A DNA stretch of 42,146 bases, taken from positions 1 to 42,146 of the forward strand of contig NZ_CAPS01000039.1 of the NCBI RefSeq assembly GCF_000333955.1, given 5' to 3'. Below the pieces are notes generated by a model. It was not told where the DNA came from, did not search any database, and saw nothing but the letters and a program-made list of their open reading frames with translations. The stretch comes from Rhodococcus sp. AW25M09. GTDB lineage: Bacteria > Actinomycetota > Actinomycetes > Mycobacteriales > Mycobacteriaceae. Numbering within the stretch: position 1 is the stretch's first letter; each line of letters opens with the position of its first letter. A program made the translations under genes and the position numbers. Shown one piece after another: positions 1-7,783 of this stretch.

Positions 1-169
1 TCTGGGGGAGTTCACATGTTCGTATCAGGATGTGTCTAAAGTCCATCTCATCAGATCGTTGGAACGGCTCACCTGCCGTGCCATGCGGTCGCCCACGAAT
101 CCCCGGGCGTCGCGCCCGAGGACCTGAGCACGGACGACCCCGTGTTCACATCTGGATGGAGGATTTTCC

Positions 170-1792
170 TTGCGTATCAAACGTGCCGCGGTAGTCGCCA
201 CGGCTGTGCTGATGAGTGCGAGTCTGCTCGCCGCCTGTGGCGGTGGCGGTTCGGGTTCCGGCGGCAGCGGAGACGGAATCTTCAGCATTTACATCGGTGA
301 GCCCGAGAACCCGCTGATTCCCGGCAACACCACCGAGAGCGAAGGCAACCAGGTCCTCCAGGCGTTGTTCACGCCCCTGGTGACCTTCAACGACGACGAC
401 AACAGCGTCGAGTACAACGGCGTGGCCGAGTCGGTCGAGTCCGAGGACAACATCAACTGGACCGTCACGCTCAAGGACGGCTGGACTTTCCACGACGGCA
501 CCCCGGTGACCGCGGAGTCCTACACCAAGGCGTGGAGCTACAACGCGTTGAGCACCAACGCTTTCGGTGCTTCGTACTTCTTCGAGAACATCGAAGGCTA
601 CGCAGACCTTCAGGGCAGCGAGACGGCCGAGCCCACGGCGACCGAACTGAGCGGATTGAAGGTCGTGGACGACACGAGCTTCACCGTCAAGCTCACCGCA
701 CCGTTTGCGATCTTCCCGCTGACCCTCGGATACACCGCGTTCGATCCGCTGCCCGAGGTGTTCTACAACGACCCCACCGCATTCGGCGCACGCCCGATCG
801 GCAACGGTCCGTTCAAGGCCGACGGTGAGTTCGTCCCCGGACAGGGCTTCACCGTCACCAAGTACGACGACTACGCAGGAGACAACCCGGCACAGTCCGC
901 GGGCGTCAACTTCAAGGTCTACACGGAGCTGAACACCGGCTACAACGATATTCAGGGTGGCGGCCTCGACGTCATGCTCGACCTCCCCGAGGATGCGTGG
1001 GCCACGGCCCGCGATCAGTTCGGTGACCATTACGGCGAGCGTCCGCGTCCGGACATCACCTCGCTCGGCTTCCCGACCTACGATCCGCGTTTCCAGGATC
1101 CGAACGTCCGTAAGGCGTTCTCGATGGCCATCGATCGGCAGGCCATCGCGTCGGCAATCTTCACCGATACCCGCACTCCCGCAGACTCTTTCGCTTCACC
1201 GGTGGTGGAGGGATATCGCGAGGGTGCATGCGGTGCCAACTGTGAGCTCAATGCCGCCGAGGCGAACCGTCTGCTCGACGAGGCCGGATTCGACCGTAGC
1301 CAGCCGGTGGACCTGTGGTTCAACGCCGGTGCCGGACACGATTCGTGGATGACGGCCGTGGGCAACCAGATTCGGGAGAACCTGGGCGTCGACTACGCAC
1401 TGCGTGGAGATCTGCAGTTCGCTCAGTACCTGCCGCTGCAGGATGCCAAGGGCATGACCGGTCCGTTCCGGTCGAGTTGGATCATGGACTACCCGTCCAT
1501 CTACAACTTCCTGTCCCCGCTGTACTCGGTTTCGGCACTGCCGCCGGCCGGAAGTAACGCGACCTTCTTCAACGACCCGGCTTTCGATGCGGCGTTGACC
1601 GAGGGCAACAACGCCGCGGACGTCGAGGCGGCAACGGCGAAGTACCAGGACGCGGAAGATCTGCTGATCCAGCAGATGCCTGCGACTCCGCTCTTCTACG
1701 GACTCAATCAGGCCGTCTGGTCCGATCGAGTGTCCGACGTCAAGATCGACAACACCGGCAACATCCTCCTCGAGGACGTCGTAGTCAACTGA
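170..1792 (+). CDS. dppA: Peptide/dipeptide ABC transporter substrate-binding lipoprotein (DppA-like)
   Basis: Extracellular solute-binding protein of SBP family 5, which captures peptides outside the membrane and delivers them to the DppBC permease. The 540-residue product opens with a basic n-region, a hydrophobic stretch and the lipobox LLAAC, so Cys23 is the predicted lipidation site; a Gly/Ser-rich linker follows. The length is normal for the family. The start is TTG, chosen because a GGATGGAGG ribosome-binding site lies just upstream and the signal peptide begins there. It is the first gene of a transporter operon and the counterpart of M. tuberculosis Rv3666c, whose system is reported to import peptides and haem. 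Substrate here is inferred. A hairpin after the gene may set it apart from the permease genes in expression level. Confidence 0.93.
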   Translation: MRIKRAAVVATAVLMSASLLAACGGGGSGSGGSGDGIFSIYIGEPENPLIPGNTTESEGNQVLQALFTPLVTFNDDDNSVEYNGVAESVESEDNINWTVTLKDGWTFHDGTPVTAESYTKAWSYNALSTNAFGASYFFENIEGYADLQGSETAEPTATELSGLKVVDDTSFTVKLTAPFAIFPLTLGYTAFDPLPEVFYNDPTAFGARPIGNGPFKADGEFVPGQGFTVTKYDDYAGDNPAQSAGVNFKVYTELNTGYNDIQGGGLDVMLDLPEDAWATARDQFGDHYGERPRPDITSLGFPTYDPRFQDPNVRKAFSMAIDRQAIASAIFTDTRTPADSFASPVVEGYREGACGANCELNAAEANRLLDEAGFDRSQPVDLWFNAGAGHDSWMTAVGNQIRENLGVDYALRGDLQFAQYLPLQDAKGMTGPFRSSWIMDYPSIYNFLSPLYSVSALPPAGSNATFFNDPAFDAALTEGNNAADVEAATAKYQDAEDLLIQQMPATPLFYGLNQAVWSDRVSDVKIDNTGNILLEDVVVN

Positions 1793-1807
1793 TGACGACA
1801 CGGTAGT

Positions 1808-1838
1808 GGGTGGCAGTCCGAGCAACGGGCTGCCACCC
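1808..1838 (+). terminator. Intercistronic hairpin between dppA and dppB
   Basis: A perfect 9-bp inverted repeat, GGGTGGCAG at 1808-1816 and CTGCCACCC at 1830-1838, lies 16 bases after the dppA stop. The tail after it is only weakly T-rich. In transporter operons such hairpins often act as partial terminators or 3'-end stabilisers that raise binding-protein mRNA over permease mRNA. That role is inferred here. Confidence 0.55.
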
Positions 1839-1936
1839 GCTCCGTTCTCGTTTCGACGGTGGGTCTTTCGTGCCCACCCCGACCTGCGCGCTCGAGACCC
1901 GACTCGCAGGTTCTTCCTTTCCTAGGAGATACAACA

Positions 1937-2860
1937 GTGGGTCGCTACATTTCCCGCCGATTGCTGCTGACGATTCCCGTCCTCATCGGTTCCTCGTTCC
2001 TGATCTTCGCGATGGTGTACGCGCTTCCGGGCGACCCGATCCGTGCGCTCGCCGGAGATCGCCCGCTCGCACCGGCCGTCGTCGCGCAGCTACGATCGGA
2101 CTACAACCTCGACGACAACCTGTTCGTCCAGTACTTCAAATACATAGCCGGCTTCTTCCAGGGCGATTTCGGCACCGACTTCTCCGGACGCCCGGTGCTC
2201 GACACCATCGAGCGAGCTCTGCCGGTCACGATCAAGCTCACCATCGTCGCCGTCGTCCTCGAGACCGTCATGGGTATCGCAGCGGGCGTTCTCTCGGCGC
2301 TGAAGAAGGGGTCGTTCTTCGACAACCTGGTGCTGATCTCCACGACCCTGCTGGTATCGGTCCCGGTGTTCGTTCTCGGCTTCATCGCCCAGTTCACGTT
2401 GGGCCTCAAGCTCGGACTGTTTCCGATCGCCGGTATCAACGAGGGCTGGGTCAGCTACCTGCTTCCCGGCCTCGTGCTGGCCTCGCTGTCGATGGCCTAT
2501 GTTGCCCGACTGACTCGAACCTCGGTGGCGGAGTCGATGGCCGCGGACTACATCCGCACGGCCAAGTCGAAGGGAATTAGTAACCGTCGCATCATCGTTC
2601 GGCATGCGCTCCGCAATTCGCTGATCCCGGTCGTCACCTTCATCGGTGCCGACGTCGGCGGTCTGCTCGGCGGCGCGATCGTGACCGAAACGGTGTTCAA
2701 CCTGCCCGGGCTCGGCCGCGCGATCTACGACGCGCTGGCGCGTCAGGAGGGTGCCGTCGTAGTCGGCATCGTGACTCTGTTCGTGTTCTTCTACATCTTC
2801 TTCAACCTCGTGGTGGACGTTCTCTACGCGGTACTCGATCCAAGGATTCGCTATGAATAA
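1937..2860 (+). CDS. dppB: Peptide ABC transporter permease (DppB-like)
   Basis: Inner-membrane permease subunit forming half of the peptide channel with DppC. The 307-residue protein starts with the family-typical cytosolic arm and first membrane helix (GRYISRRLLLTIPVLIG). It has about six hydrophobic segments, and near residues 204-231 it carries the EAA loop (DYIRTAKSKG) that docks on the ATPase. The GTG start at 1937 is preferred over a longer reading from 1859 because AGGAGA sits at 1924-1929 and the extra 26 residues look non-coding. Its stop overlaps the start of the next gene by 8 bases, so the two are probably translationally coupled. Counterpart of Rv3665c. Confidence 0.92.
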   Translation: MGRYISRRLLLTIPVLIGSSFLIFAMVYALPGDPIRALAGDRPLAPAVVAQLRSDYNLDDNLFVQYFKYIAGFFQGDFGTDFSGRPVLDTIERALPVTIKLTIVAVVLETVMGIAAGVLSALKKGSFFDNLVLISTTLLVSVPVFVLGFIAQFTLGLKLGLFPIAGINEGWVSYLLPGLVLASLSMAYVARLTRTSVAESMAADYIRTAKSKGISNRRIIVRHALRNSLIPVVTFIGADVGGLLGGAIVTETVFNLPGLGRAIYDALARQEGAVVVGIVTLFVFFYIFFNLVVDVLYAVLDPRIRYE

Positions 2861-3791
2861 GGACGACATAGACGCGGCTGAGCACAGCCATGACGAGGGC
2901 CTGCCAGGAAACGTCGCCGACGAGGAAGCAATCGAACTCGTCGGTCAGGCCAGTCTCTGGGGTAATGCGTGGAAGTTCCTGCGCAAGAGCCCGTTCTTCA
3001 TCATCGGGTCGTTCCTGCTGTTGGTCCTGCTGGTGATGGCGGTGTTTCCTCAGGTGTTCGCGCGCGGGATCGATCCGCGAGTGTGTTCGCTGTCGGACTC
3101 ACGCCAGAGTCCCAGTGCCGCACACTGGTTCGGCACCGACATCCAGGGCTGCGACTACTACGCCAATGTCATCTACGGCGCCCGCATCTCGCTGTCCATC
3201 GGCGTGCTCTCGGTCATCGGCGTGCTGTTCATCGGCGTGCTGATCGGCGCATTCGCGGGCTACTTCGGCGGTGCCATCGACAGCATTCTGGCTCGCTTCA
3301 CCGACGTGTTCTTCGGTATCCCGTTGCTGCTGGGTGCATTGATCCTGCTCACGGTCACCGAGCAGCGCACCATCTTCACCGTCTCGCTCGCACTGGTCGC
3401 GTTCGGCTGGATGACGGCGATGCGTTTGGTCCGTTCCAGTGTCATCGCGATCAAGAACAGCGAATACGTCCAGGCGGCGCAGGCTCTCGGAGCGTCGACC
3501 TACCGAATTCTGGTGCGGCACATCCTGCCGAACGCGCTGGCTCCGGTGATCATCTACGCGACCATTTCGGTGGGCACGTTCATCGCGGCCGAGGCGACGC
3601 TGACGTTCCTCGGAATCGGTCTGCAGGCCCCCGAGATCTCCTGGGGCCTCCAGATCAACCTCGGCCAGAACGTGTTCCTGACGGCGCCGCACCTGGTGCT
3701 GTTCCCGGCGGCGTTCCTCTCCGTGACCGTGCTGGCGTTCATCATGCTCGGTGACGCACTGCGTGACGCACTCGATCCGAAACGGAACTGA
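2853..3791 (+). CDS. dppC: Peptide ABC transporter permease (DppC-like)
   Basis: Second membrane subunit of the peptide importer. At 312 residues it is longer at the N-terminus than its partner: about 45 polar, acidic residues precede the first helix (FFIIGSFLLLVLLVMAVFP), as is usual for DppC/OppC proteins (OppC_N domain). A BPD_transp_1 domain follows, with the EAA loop at about residue 204 (EYVQAAQALGAS). The ATG overlaps the dppB stop, and the stop is one base from the start of the ATPase gene, so all three should be made from one mRNA. Counterpart of Rv3664c. Confidence 0.92.
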   Translation: MNKDDIDAAEHSHDEGLPGNVADEEAIELVGQASLWGNAWKFLRKSPFFIIGSFLLLVLLVMAVFPQVFARGIDPRVCSLSDSRQSPSAAHWFGTDIQGCDYYANVIYGARISLSIGVLSVIGVLFIGVLIGAFAGYFGGAIDSILARFTDVFFGIPLLLGALILLTVTEQRTIFTVSLALVAFGWMTAMRLVRSSVIAIKNSEYVQAAQALGASTYRILVRHILPNALAPVIIYATISVGTFIAAEATLTFLGIGLQAPEISWGLQINLGQNVFLTAPHLVLFPAAFLSVTVLAFIMLGDALRDALDPKRN

Positions 3792-3792
3792 T

Positions 3793-5466
3793 ATGAGCAA
3801 TCGGAAAGACACAGTTCTGACCGTCACGGATCTGACGGTCGAGTTCGAGGTCGACAAGGTCTGGCGCACGGCGGCGGACGCGGTCTCGTTCACCGTCGCC
3901 GCCGGTGAAGTGCTGGCCATCGTCGGTGAGTCGGGGTCGGGCAAGTCCACCACGGCAATGGCCATCCCCGGTCTGCTGGCAGACAATTCGCGGGTCTCCG
4001 GCAGCATCATGCTCGGTGACCGTGAGCTCGTCGGACTGTCGGAGAAACAGCTGGCACCCATCCGCGGCAAGAACGTGGCGGTGATCTTCCAGGAGCCGAT
4101 GACGGCGCTGAACCCGGTGTATTCGATCGGCTGGCAGATCACCGAGGCCATCCGGGCGCACACCTCGCTGTCCAAGAAGGAAGCCAAGGCTCGGGCCGTC
4201 GAGCTGCTTAAGCTCGTCGAGATGCCGGAGCCGGAAACCCGGGTGAACTTCTACCCGCATCAGCTCTCCGGTGGTCAGCGTCAGCGCGCGATGATCGCCC
4301 AGGCGCTGTCCTCGGATCCGTCACTGCTGATCGCGGACGAGCCGACCACGGCTCTGGACGTGACGGTGCAGGCCGAGATCCTCGACTTGATGCGCGATCT
4401 GCGAAACCGGATCGACGCGTCGATCGTGCTGATCACCCACGATATGGGCGTGGTGGCCGACATGGCCGATCGCATCGCGGTGATGAAGGACGGGCTGATC
4501 GTCGAAACGGACAGTGCCGAAAAGATTTTCAAGAGTGCATCGCATCCCTACACGCAGCAGTTGTTGTCCTCGGTACCTCACCTGGGCAGCAGCATCGAGG
4601 CCGTTGCCGCGGGAGACATCGCCGATCCGAGTGCCGTCGAGGACACCCGCGCGCTGCGGATCGTCGACGGGATCATCGAGTACCCGGGACGCACGGTGTT
4701 TCGGGCCGTGGACGGAGTCAGTCTCGATATCGAGATGGGTGAGGTCGTCGGCCTCGTCGGTGAGTCCGGCTCGGGTAAGTCCACGATCGGCAAGGCCGTG
4801 GTGGGGCTCAACAAGCTCACCGAAGGCACGTTGTCCATCGCCGGGGTGGACATCACCAACCTGTCCAATCGCGAGCTGCGGTCGGTACGCAGCAAGGTCG
4901 GCATCGTGTTCCAGGATCCGGGTTCTTCGCTGAATCCGCGGTGGCCGATCGGGCAGTCGATCGCCGAGCCGATGCTGTTGCACACCGAACTCGATTCGTC
5001 GCAGCGGAACAAGAAGGTCGAGGAACTGCTCGACCAGGTGCACCTGTCGCGGACGATGCGCAACCGCTATCCGCACCAGCTGTCGGGTGGGCAGCGTCAG
5101 CGAGTCGGTATCGCCCGGGCGCTCGCCTTGGAGCCGACCCTGCTGGTGGCCGACGAACCGACGTCGGCGCTGGACGTTTCGGTGCAGGCCAAGGTGCTCG
5201 AGCTGTTCAAGGAACTACAGCGTGAGTACGGGTTCGCGTGCCTGTTCATCAGTCACGACCTCGCTGTGGTGGAGGTGCTCGCCAAGCGGATCGCGGTGCT
5301 GAACAAGGGCAAGCTCGCCGAGTTCGGTACGACGGATCAGATTCTGCGTCGTCCGACCAACGAGTACACCAAGCGGTTGCTGGCAGCGGTGCCGGTCCCC
5401 GATCCGGCGGAGCAGGCCAAGCGCCGCGAGGCTCGCGCCGAGCTGTTGGCCGCCGGGGCCGAATAA
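3793..5466 (+). CDS. dppD: Fused dual-ATPase subunit of peptide ABC transporter (DppD-DppF)
   Basis: Cytosolic energy-coupling subunit in which the two ATPases that are separate proteins in enteric bacteria are joined in one 557-residue chain. Each half has a Walker A GESGSGKST (about residues 45-53 and 322-330), an LSGGQRQR signature and a Walker B (LLIADEPTTALD, then LLVADEPTSALD). Both halves are therefore expected to be active. The ATG at 3793 follows the dppC stop by one base; a longer reading from 3751 would overlap dppC and has no support. Fused ATPases of this kind are normal in mycobacteria and relatives (Rv3663c). Confidence 0.93.
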   Translation: MSNRKDTVLTVTDLTVEFEVDKVWRTAADAVSFTVAAGEVLAIVGESGSGKSTTAMAIPGLLADNSRVSGSIMLGDRELVGLSEKQLAPIRGKNVAVIFQEPMTALNPVYSIGWQITEAIRAHTSLSKKEAKARAVELLKLVEMPEPETRVNFYPHQLSGGQRQRAMIAQALSSDPSLLIADEPTTALDVTVQAEILDLMRDLRNRIDASIVLITHDMGVVADMADRIAVMKDGLIVETDSAEKIFKSASHPYTQQLLSSVPHLGSSIEAVAAGDIADPSAVEDTRALRIVDGIIEYPGRTVFRAVDGVSLDIEMGEVVGLVGESGSGKSTIGKAVVGLNKLTEGTLSIAGVDITNLSNRELRSVRSKVGIVFQDPGSSLNPRWPIGQSIAEPMLLHTELDSSQRNKKVEELLDQVHLSRTMRNRYPHQLSGGQRQRVGIARALALEPTLLVADEPTSALDVSVQAKVLELFKELQREYGFACLFISHDLAVVEVLAKRIAVLNKGKLAEFGTTDQILRRPTNEYTKRLLAAVPVPDPAEQAKRREARAELLAAGAE

Positions 5467-5498
5467 GAGGTACAGGGGAGGGGGTACCGTCGTCTGTC

Positions 5499-6245
5499 GT
5501 GACGGACCCCCTCGCCCCGCTGTTGGAACTGCCCGGAGTTGTCGACTCCGCCGAACGTGCGCGTGACGCTCTGGGCGCGGTACACCGACACAAGGCCAAT
5601 CGACGGGGTTGGCCGGCCACCGCGGCCGAGGCTGCGGTGCGCGCGGCCCGCTCGTCCTCTGCGCTGGAGGGCGGTTCGATGGACTTCCCTCGGGACGGCG
5701 AAGAGGGCGACCCCATTCTTGCCGGCGCGCTACGGGTCGCGGCCGCCTTGGATGGTGACGCGCTGCAGAACACGTTGTCGACGTGGAAGCGCGCACCGCT
5801 GCAGACCCTGGCTCGGCTTCATTTGTTGGCCGCAGCCGATCTCGTCGACGACGCCTCCGCTCTCGGTCGTCCCCGCAGCGATGCGGGTGTGGGCGATCGA
5901 CTCGACCTGCTCGCTCAGTTGGTGACGGGTGGGACGTCTGCACCCGCCCCGGTGATCGCGGCGGTGGTGCACGGCGAGTTGTTGACGCTCGCGGCGTTCG
6001 GCTCGGCCGACGGTATCGTGGCGCGAGCTGCTTCGAGATTGGTGGCAGCGTCGTCGGGATTCGACCCACACAATCTCGGCGTACCGGAAGTGAGCTGGAT
6101 GCGTCGAGCCGGCGCGTACCGAGATGGCGCGGCGGGATTCGCCGAGGGCACCGCGACGGGCGTCGGGAGTTGGGTGATCCTGTGCTGCGGAGCATTCGAA
6201 GCAGGTGCGGCAGAAGCGAATTCGATTGCCGAGGCAGCGCAGTAG
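5499..6245 (+). CDS. Rv3662c-like protein with a degenerate Fic-type fold
   Basis: A 248-residue protein in the position of M. tuberculosis Rv3662c (about 256 residues), often labelled only as conserved hypothetical or oxidoreductase. Two stretches suggest a Fic-related origin. Residues 53-58 read SSALEG, matching the Fic inhibitory motif [S/T]xxxE[G/N]. Residues 154-180 line up with the Fic helix and active loop, but the loop that should read HPFx[D/E]GNGRxxR is AAFGSADGIVAR at 165-176: Phe, the second Gly and the last Arg survive, while the catalytic His, Asn and phosphate-binding Arg are lost. If the alignment is right it cannot be a normal AMP transferase. GTG start chosen for the GGGGAGGGGG upstream, although the spacing is long. 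Same strand as and 32 bases after the dpp operon. Confidence 0.8.
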   Translation: MTDPLAPLLELPGVVDSAERARDALGAVHRHKANRRGWPATAAEAAVRAARSSSALEGGSMDFPRDGEEGDPILAGALRVAAALDGDALQNTLSTWKRAPLQTLARLHLLAAADLVDDASALGRPRSDAGVGDRLDLLAQLVTGGTSAPAPVIAAVVHGELLTLAAFGSADGIVARAASRLVAASSGFDPHNLGVPEVSWMRRAGAYRDGAAGFAEGTATGVGSWVILCCGAFEAGAAEANSIAEAAQ

Positions 6246-6250
6246 CGGGC

Positions 6251-6558
6251 ACGTAAAAGGGCGGCGATGCCGACTTGCGTCGACTTCGCCGCCCGTGAGC
6301 ACGGAGCGCCTGGTTACCAAGCGTGCATAAGTGGGCTGTGATGGCGTACCACGTGGCCTCGGCGAGAATTCGGCAGTGATGAGGTCATCCCTGCAACCGG
6401 TGCAGGGTTCTTGCTGATCGCTGGCGAATTTCGCAGGCCCACAGCGCTTCTGCCATTAGGTGGCAAGCTCCGCGTGGGTGCCGGTGTCCGTGCTGGGAAT
6501 CCCGGTCGGGAGAGCGAATCTTCTCTTCCGATTCGTCCTTGGCCTTCCGTTCTTCCGT
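6251..6558 (-). ncRNA. Probable Ms1/MTS2823-type RNA (RNA polymerase core-binding, 6S-like)
   Basis: About 300 bases without a convincing gene, between the ends of the Rv3662c-like and Rv3661-like genes. That is where M. tuberculosis carries its very abundant, about 300-nt MTS2823 RNA, the homologue of M. smegmatis Ms1, which binds RNA polymerase core. On the minus strand there is a promoter (TTGATG at 6593-6588, 17-base spacer, TACAAA at 6570-6565), a predicted start near 6558, and a GC-rich hairpin followed by TTTT at about 6255, giving a transcript close to 300 nt. Internal hairpins are visible: CGAATC/GATTCG arms at 6515-6520 and 6530-6535, and CCCTGCA/TGCAGGG at 6389-6395 and 6401-6407. 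Identification rests on position, length and signals, not on a covariance-model match. Confidence 0.75.
6255..6294 (-). terminator. Intrinsic terminator of the Ms1-like RNA
   Basis: Read on the minus strand, GGGCGGCGA (6294-6286) pairs perfectly with TCGCCGCCC (6267-6259) across an 18-base loop and is followed directly by TTTT. On the plus strand the same hairpin could also stop transcripts leaving the dpp operon, but there it lacks a T tract. Confidence 0.7.
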
Positions 6559-6564
6559 ACGTCA

Positions 6565-6593
6565 TTTGTACCCCGTGACGCGCCTCACATCAA
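6565..6593 (-). promoter_or_regulatory. Promoter of the Ms1-like RNA
   Basis: Minus-strand TTGATG (6593-6588) and TACAAA (6570-6565) are separated by 17 bases, a good housekeeping-sigma layout. The promoter lies just after the HAD gene stop, so the RNA has its own transcription start. Confidence 0.6.
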
Positions 6594-6603
6594 GAGTTTG
6601 GGC

Positions 6604-7449
6604 TCATCGTTTTCTGCGAAGTAGTCCGTAGGTGATCACGCCTGCCGCAAGTGCGCTGAAACTTGCTGCGGCACTTACCGCTACGGTCTTTCCGGATGGC
6701 GTCTGGATTCGTGATCGCAGTGAGACGGGGTTCGAGAAGGTCAGAATCGGCCATCCGTTGGCGGCGGCTTCCTTGCGCAGCGCGCGATCGGGGTTGACGG
6801 CGGTGGGATGTCCGACGGCGCGCAGCATCGGTACGTCGGTGATCGAATCCGAGTAGGCGTAGCTGGAAGTCAGATCGTAATCATGTTGCGCTGCCAGTGA
6901 GTTCATGGCGTCGACTTTGCCCTCGCCGTAGCAGTAGAAGTCCACCTCGCCGATGTATTTACCCTCCACGGTGACCATCGTCGTGGCCATGCTGTGGTCG
7001 GCACCCAACAGTTCTGCGATGGGGTGCACGATCTCGTCGCCGGACGCCGAGACGATCACGACGTCGTGACCGCGGAGCTTGTGGTCGGCAATGAGATCGG
7101 CGGCCTCGGCGAAGACGAGGGGGTCCACGATGTCGTGCAGGGTTTCGGAAACCACTGCTCGAACCTGCTCCACGTCCCAGCCGGCGGTCATGCTCGCAAT
7201 GTGTGCGCGCATGCGCTCCATCTGGTCGTGATCGGCACCGGAAAGCAGGAACAGGAACTGGGCATAGCTGCTCTTGAGCACTGCGCGTCGGTTGATGAGG
7301 CCTTGGTCGAAGAACGGCTTGCTGAATGCCAGTGTGCTGGACTTGGCGATGATGGTTTTGTCGAGGTCGAAGAATGCCGCGACGCGCGCTGTGCGTCGTC
7401 CGGCCGGGGCGTCGTCGTTGCTCGCGCTCTGGGTCACGTTTGTCACCAT
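6604..7449 (-). CDS. HAD-IB family hydrolase (SerB-like phosphatase, Rv3661 type)
   Basis: Predicted phosphatase of the haloacid dehalogenase superfamily, subclass IB. The 281-residue protein has motif I DLDKT at residues 28-32 (nucleophile Asp28), motif II in IVSASGDE, and motif III/IV as YSDSITDVPML. It ends in a hydrophobic helix and a basic RRKR tail, so it may be membrane-tethered. The substrate is unknown; relatives are annotated as phosphoserine phosphatase-like or as membrane-bound acyl-phosphate-type hydrolases. The ATG at 7449 gives a length close to Rv3661. A longer reading to 7584 would run into the 6C RNA. No clear ribosome-binding site precedes it. Flanked by RNA genes on both sides. 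Confidence 0.88.
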   Translation of the reverse strand: MVTNVTQSASNDDAPAGRRTARVAAFFDLDKTIIAKSSTLAFSKPFFDQGLINRRAVLKSSYAQFLFLLSGADHDQMERMRAHIASMTAGWDVEQVRAVVSETLHDIVDPLVFAEAADLIADHKLRGHDVVIVSASGDEIVHPIAELLGADHSMATTMVTVEGKYIGEVDFYCYGEGKVDAMNSLAAQHDYDLTSSYAYSDSITDVPMLRAVGHPTAVNPDRALRKEAAANGWPILTFSNPVSLRSRIQTPSGKTVAVSAAASFSALAAGVITYGLLRRKR

Positions 7450-7533
7450 AGTGGCCGGTGGTGGCCGGTGGATGTTGTGTGGTGACACTGGCGGACTCGG
7501 CCGAAGTCGATCGAAAAAATCGGACGGTTGAAC

Positions 7534-7564
7534 TTGCAAACAAGGACATCCACGGGTGTAGTAT
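7534..7564 (+). promoter_or_regulatory. Candidate promoter of the 6C RNA
   Basis: TTGCAA (7534-7539) and TAGTAT (7559-7564) are 19 bases apart, slightly longer than ideal. The predicted start near 7571 matches the beginning of the two-hairpin RNA. Confidence 0.5.
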
Positions 7565-7570
7565 TTTCCA

Positions 7571-7666
7571 TGAGCTCGGTTCATTCCGGGCGGTGTTCAG
7601 CCCGACCCCCCGGGGCTGAACCAGACGACCCTCGCCTCCTCCCCCCCTGGCGAGGGTCGTCCTCAT
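7571..7666 (+). ncRNA. 6C RNA (actinobacterial small RNA, B11 type)
   Basis: Two tandem hairpins whose loops hold runs of six or more C, the defining trait of the 6C RNA class. Hairpin 1 pairs GTTCAGCCC (7595-7603) with GGGCTGAAC (7613-7621). Hairpin 2 pairs ACGACCCTCGCC (7625-7636) with GGCGAGGGTCGT (7649-7660) and is followed by a T-containing tail, so it may double as terminator. In M. tuberculosis the 6C RNA (B11) lies at the same place, between Rv3660c (ssd) and Rv3661, in the ssd direction as here. The C-rich loops are thought to base-pair with G-rich leaders of target mRNAs. Length, about 95 nt, agrees. Confidence 0.88.
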
Positions 7667-7706
7667 TTCTGGGGTAGGTCGAAAAACGGCACAAAAGTAC
7701 CGTTAT

Positions 7707-7733
7707 TCATCCACAGGCCCGAATCTATCCACA
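7707..7733 (+). promoter_or_regulatory. Two DnaA-box-like 9-mers upstream of ssd
   Basis: TCATCCACA (7707-7715) and CTATCCACA (7725-7733) each differ by one base from the DnaA box TTATCCACA, in the same orientation and 18 bases apart, within an AT-richer stretch. They could be a DnaA-controlled promoter element for the septum-site gene, or chance. Confidence 0.3.
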
Positions 7734-7783
7734 TTTCCCCAAGTCACGCGTATCTCGAGCAGATTCTCACGCAGGCTTGGCGC

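Noticed and set aside
6314..6565. Minus-strand 83-codon frame in the Rv3662c-HAD gap
   Set aside because: It starts within the predicted 5' end of the Ms1-like RNA, has no ribosome-binding site, and its arginine/proline/serine-rich product looks non-coding.
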